From NCBI GenBank assembly GCA_964494475.1, contig CAZBRS010000093.1, forward strand, positions 1 to 13,354: a DNA stretch of 13,354 nt, written 5' to 3'. Within the stretch, counting starts at the first letter, position 1; each line of letters opens with the position of its first letter. Shown piece by piece: positions 13,350-13,354 of this stretch. The stretch is from CAZBRS01 sp964494475. GTDB taxonomy: Bacteria > Myxococcota_A > UBA9042 > CAZBRS01. Below the pieces are notes generated by a model. It was not told where the DNA came from. It did not search any database and saw only the letters and a list, made by a program, of their open reading frames with translations. A program made the position numbers and the translations under genes.

Positions 13350-13354
13350 ACTCC

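Overview
The window is very GC-rich and densely coded, with third-position G/C bias in every gene. It ends at 1 inside a Fis-type helix-turn-helix typical of sigma-54 activators and carries a zinc-ribbon Ser/Thr kinase with a C-terminal membrane anchor. That combination is common in Myxococcota and related former deltaproteobacteria, so I infer a chromosomal segment from that group. No tRNA, rRNA, CRISPR array, insertion sequence or phage gene was seen, and no gene-free stretch exceeds about 115 bases.

Layout. (A) 3-89, plus strand: last 28 codons of a regulator. (B) 97-2473, minus strand: a ParA-type ATPase followed 34 bases later by the Ser/Thr kinase, probably one transcript. (C) 2588-8030, plus strand: a tight three-gene operon made of a polytopic GT-C-like membrane protein, an unrecognised 667-residue protein (ATGA overlap) and a membrane-anchored SGNH hydrolase-like protein (2-base gap). 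B and C diverge from a 114-base intergenic region with promoter-like elements for both directions. (D) 8020-13258, minus strand: a three-gene molybdenum hydroxylase operon in the order 2Fe-2S subunit, molybdopterin catalytic subunit, FAD subunit. It is read toward C, and the last genes of C and D overlap tail to tail by 11 bases.

How the genes may work together. In D, the Mo subunit would oxidise an unknown substrate, the 2Fe-2S subunit would carry the electrons, and the FAD subunit would pass them on. The FAD subunit is exceptional: a complete GltD-like flavin/NAD(P)/Fe-S module of about 460 residues sits inside it, in the loop that holds a [4Fe-4S] cluster in YagS/HcrB-type relatives. One polypeptide thus appears to combine the functions of E. 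coli YgfM and the GltD-like part of YgfK. This is the most interesting feature of the window. Operon C looks like an envelope-modification unit (glycosyl transfer plus O-acyl or ester chemistry outside the inner membrane), but its middle gene has no recognised family. Operon B pairs a DNA- or surface-positioning ATPase lacking a ParB partner with a kinase that could regulate it.

All family calls come from motifs read by eye; no database search was possible.
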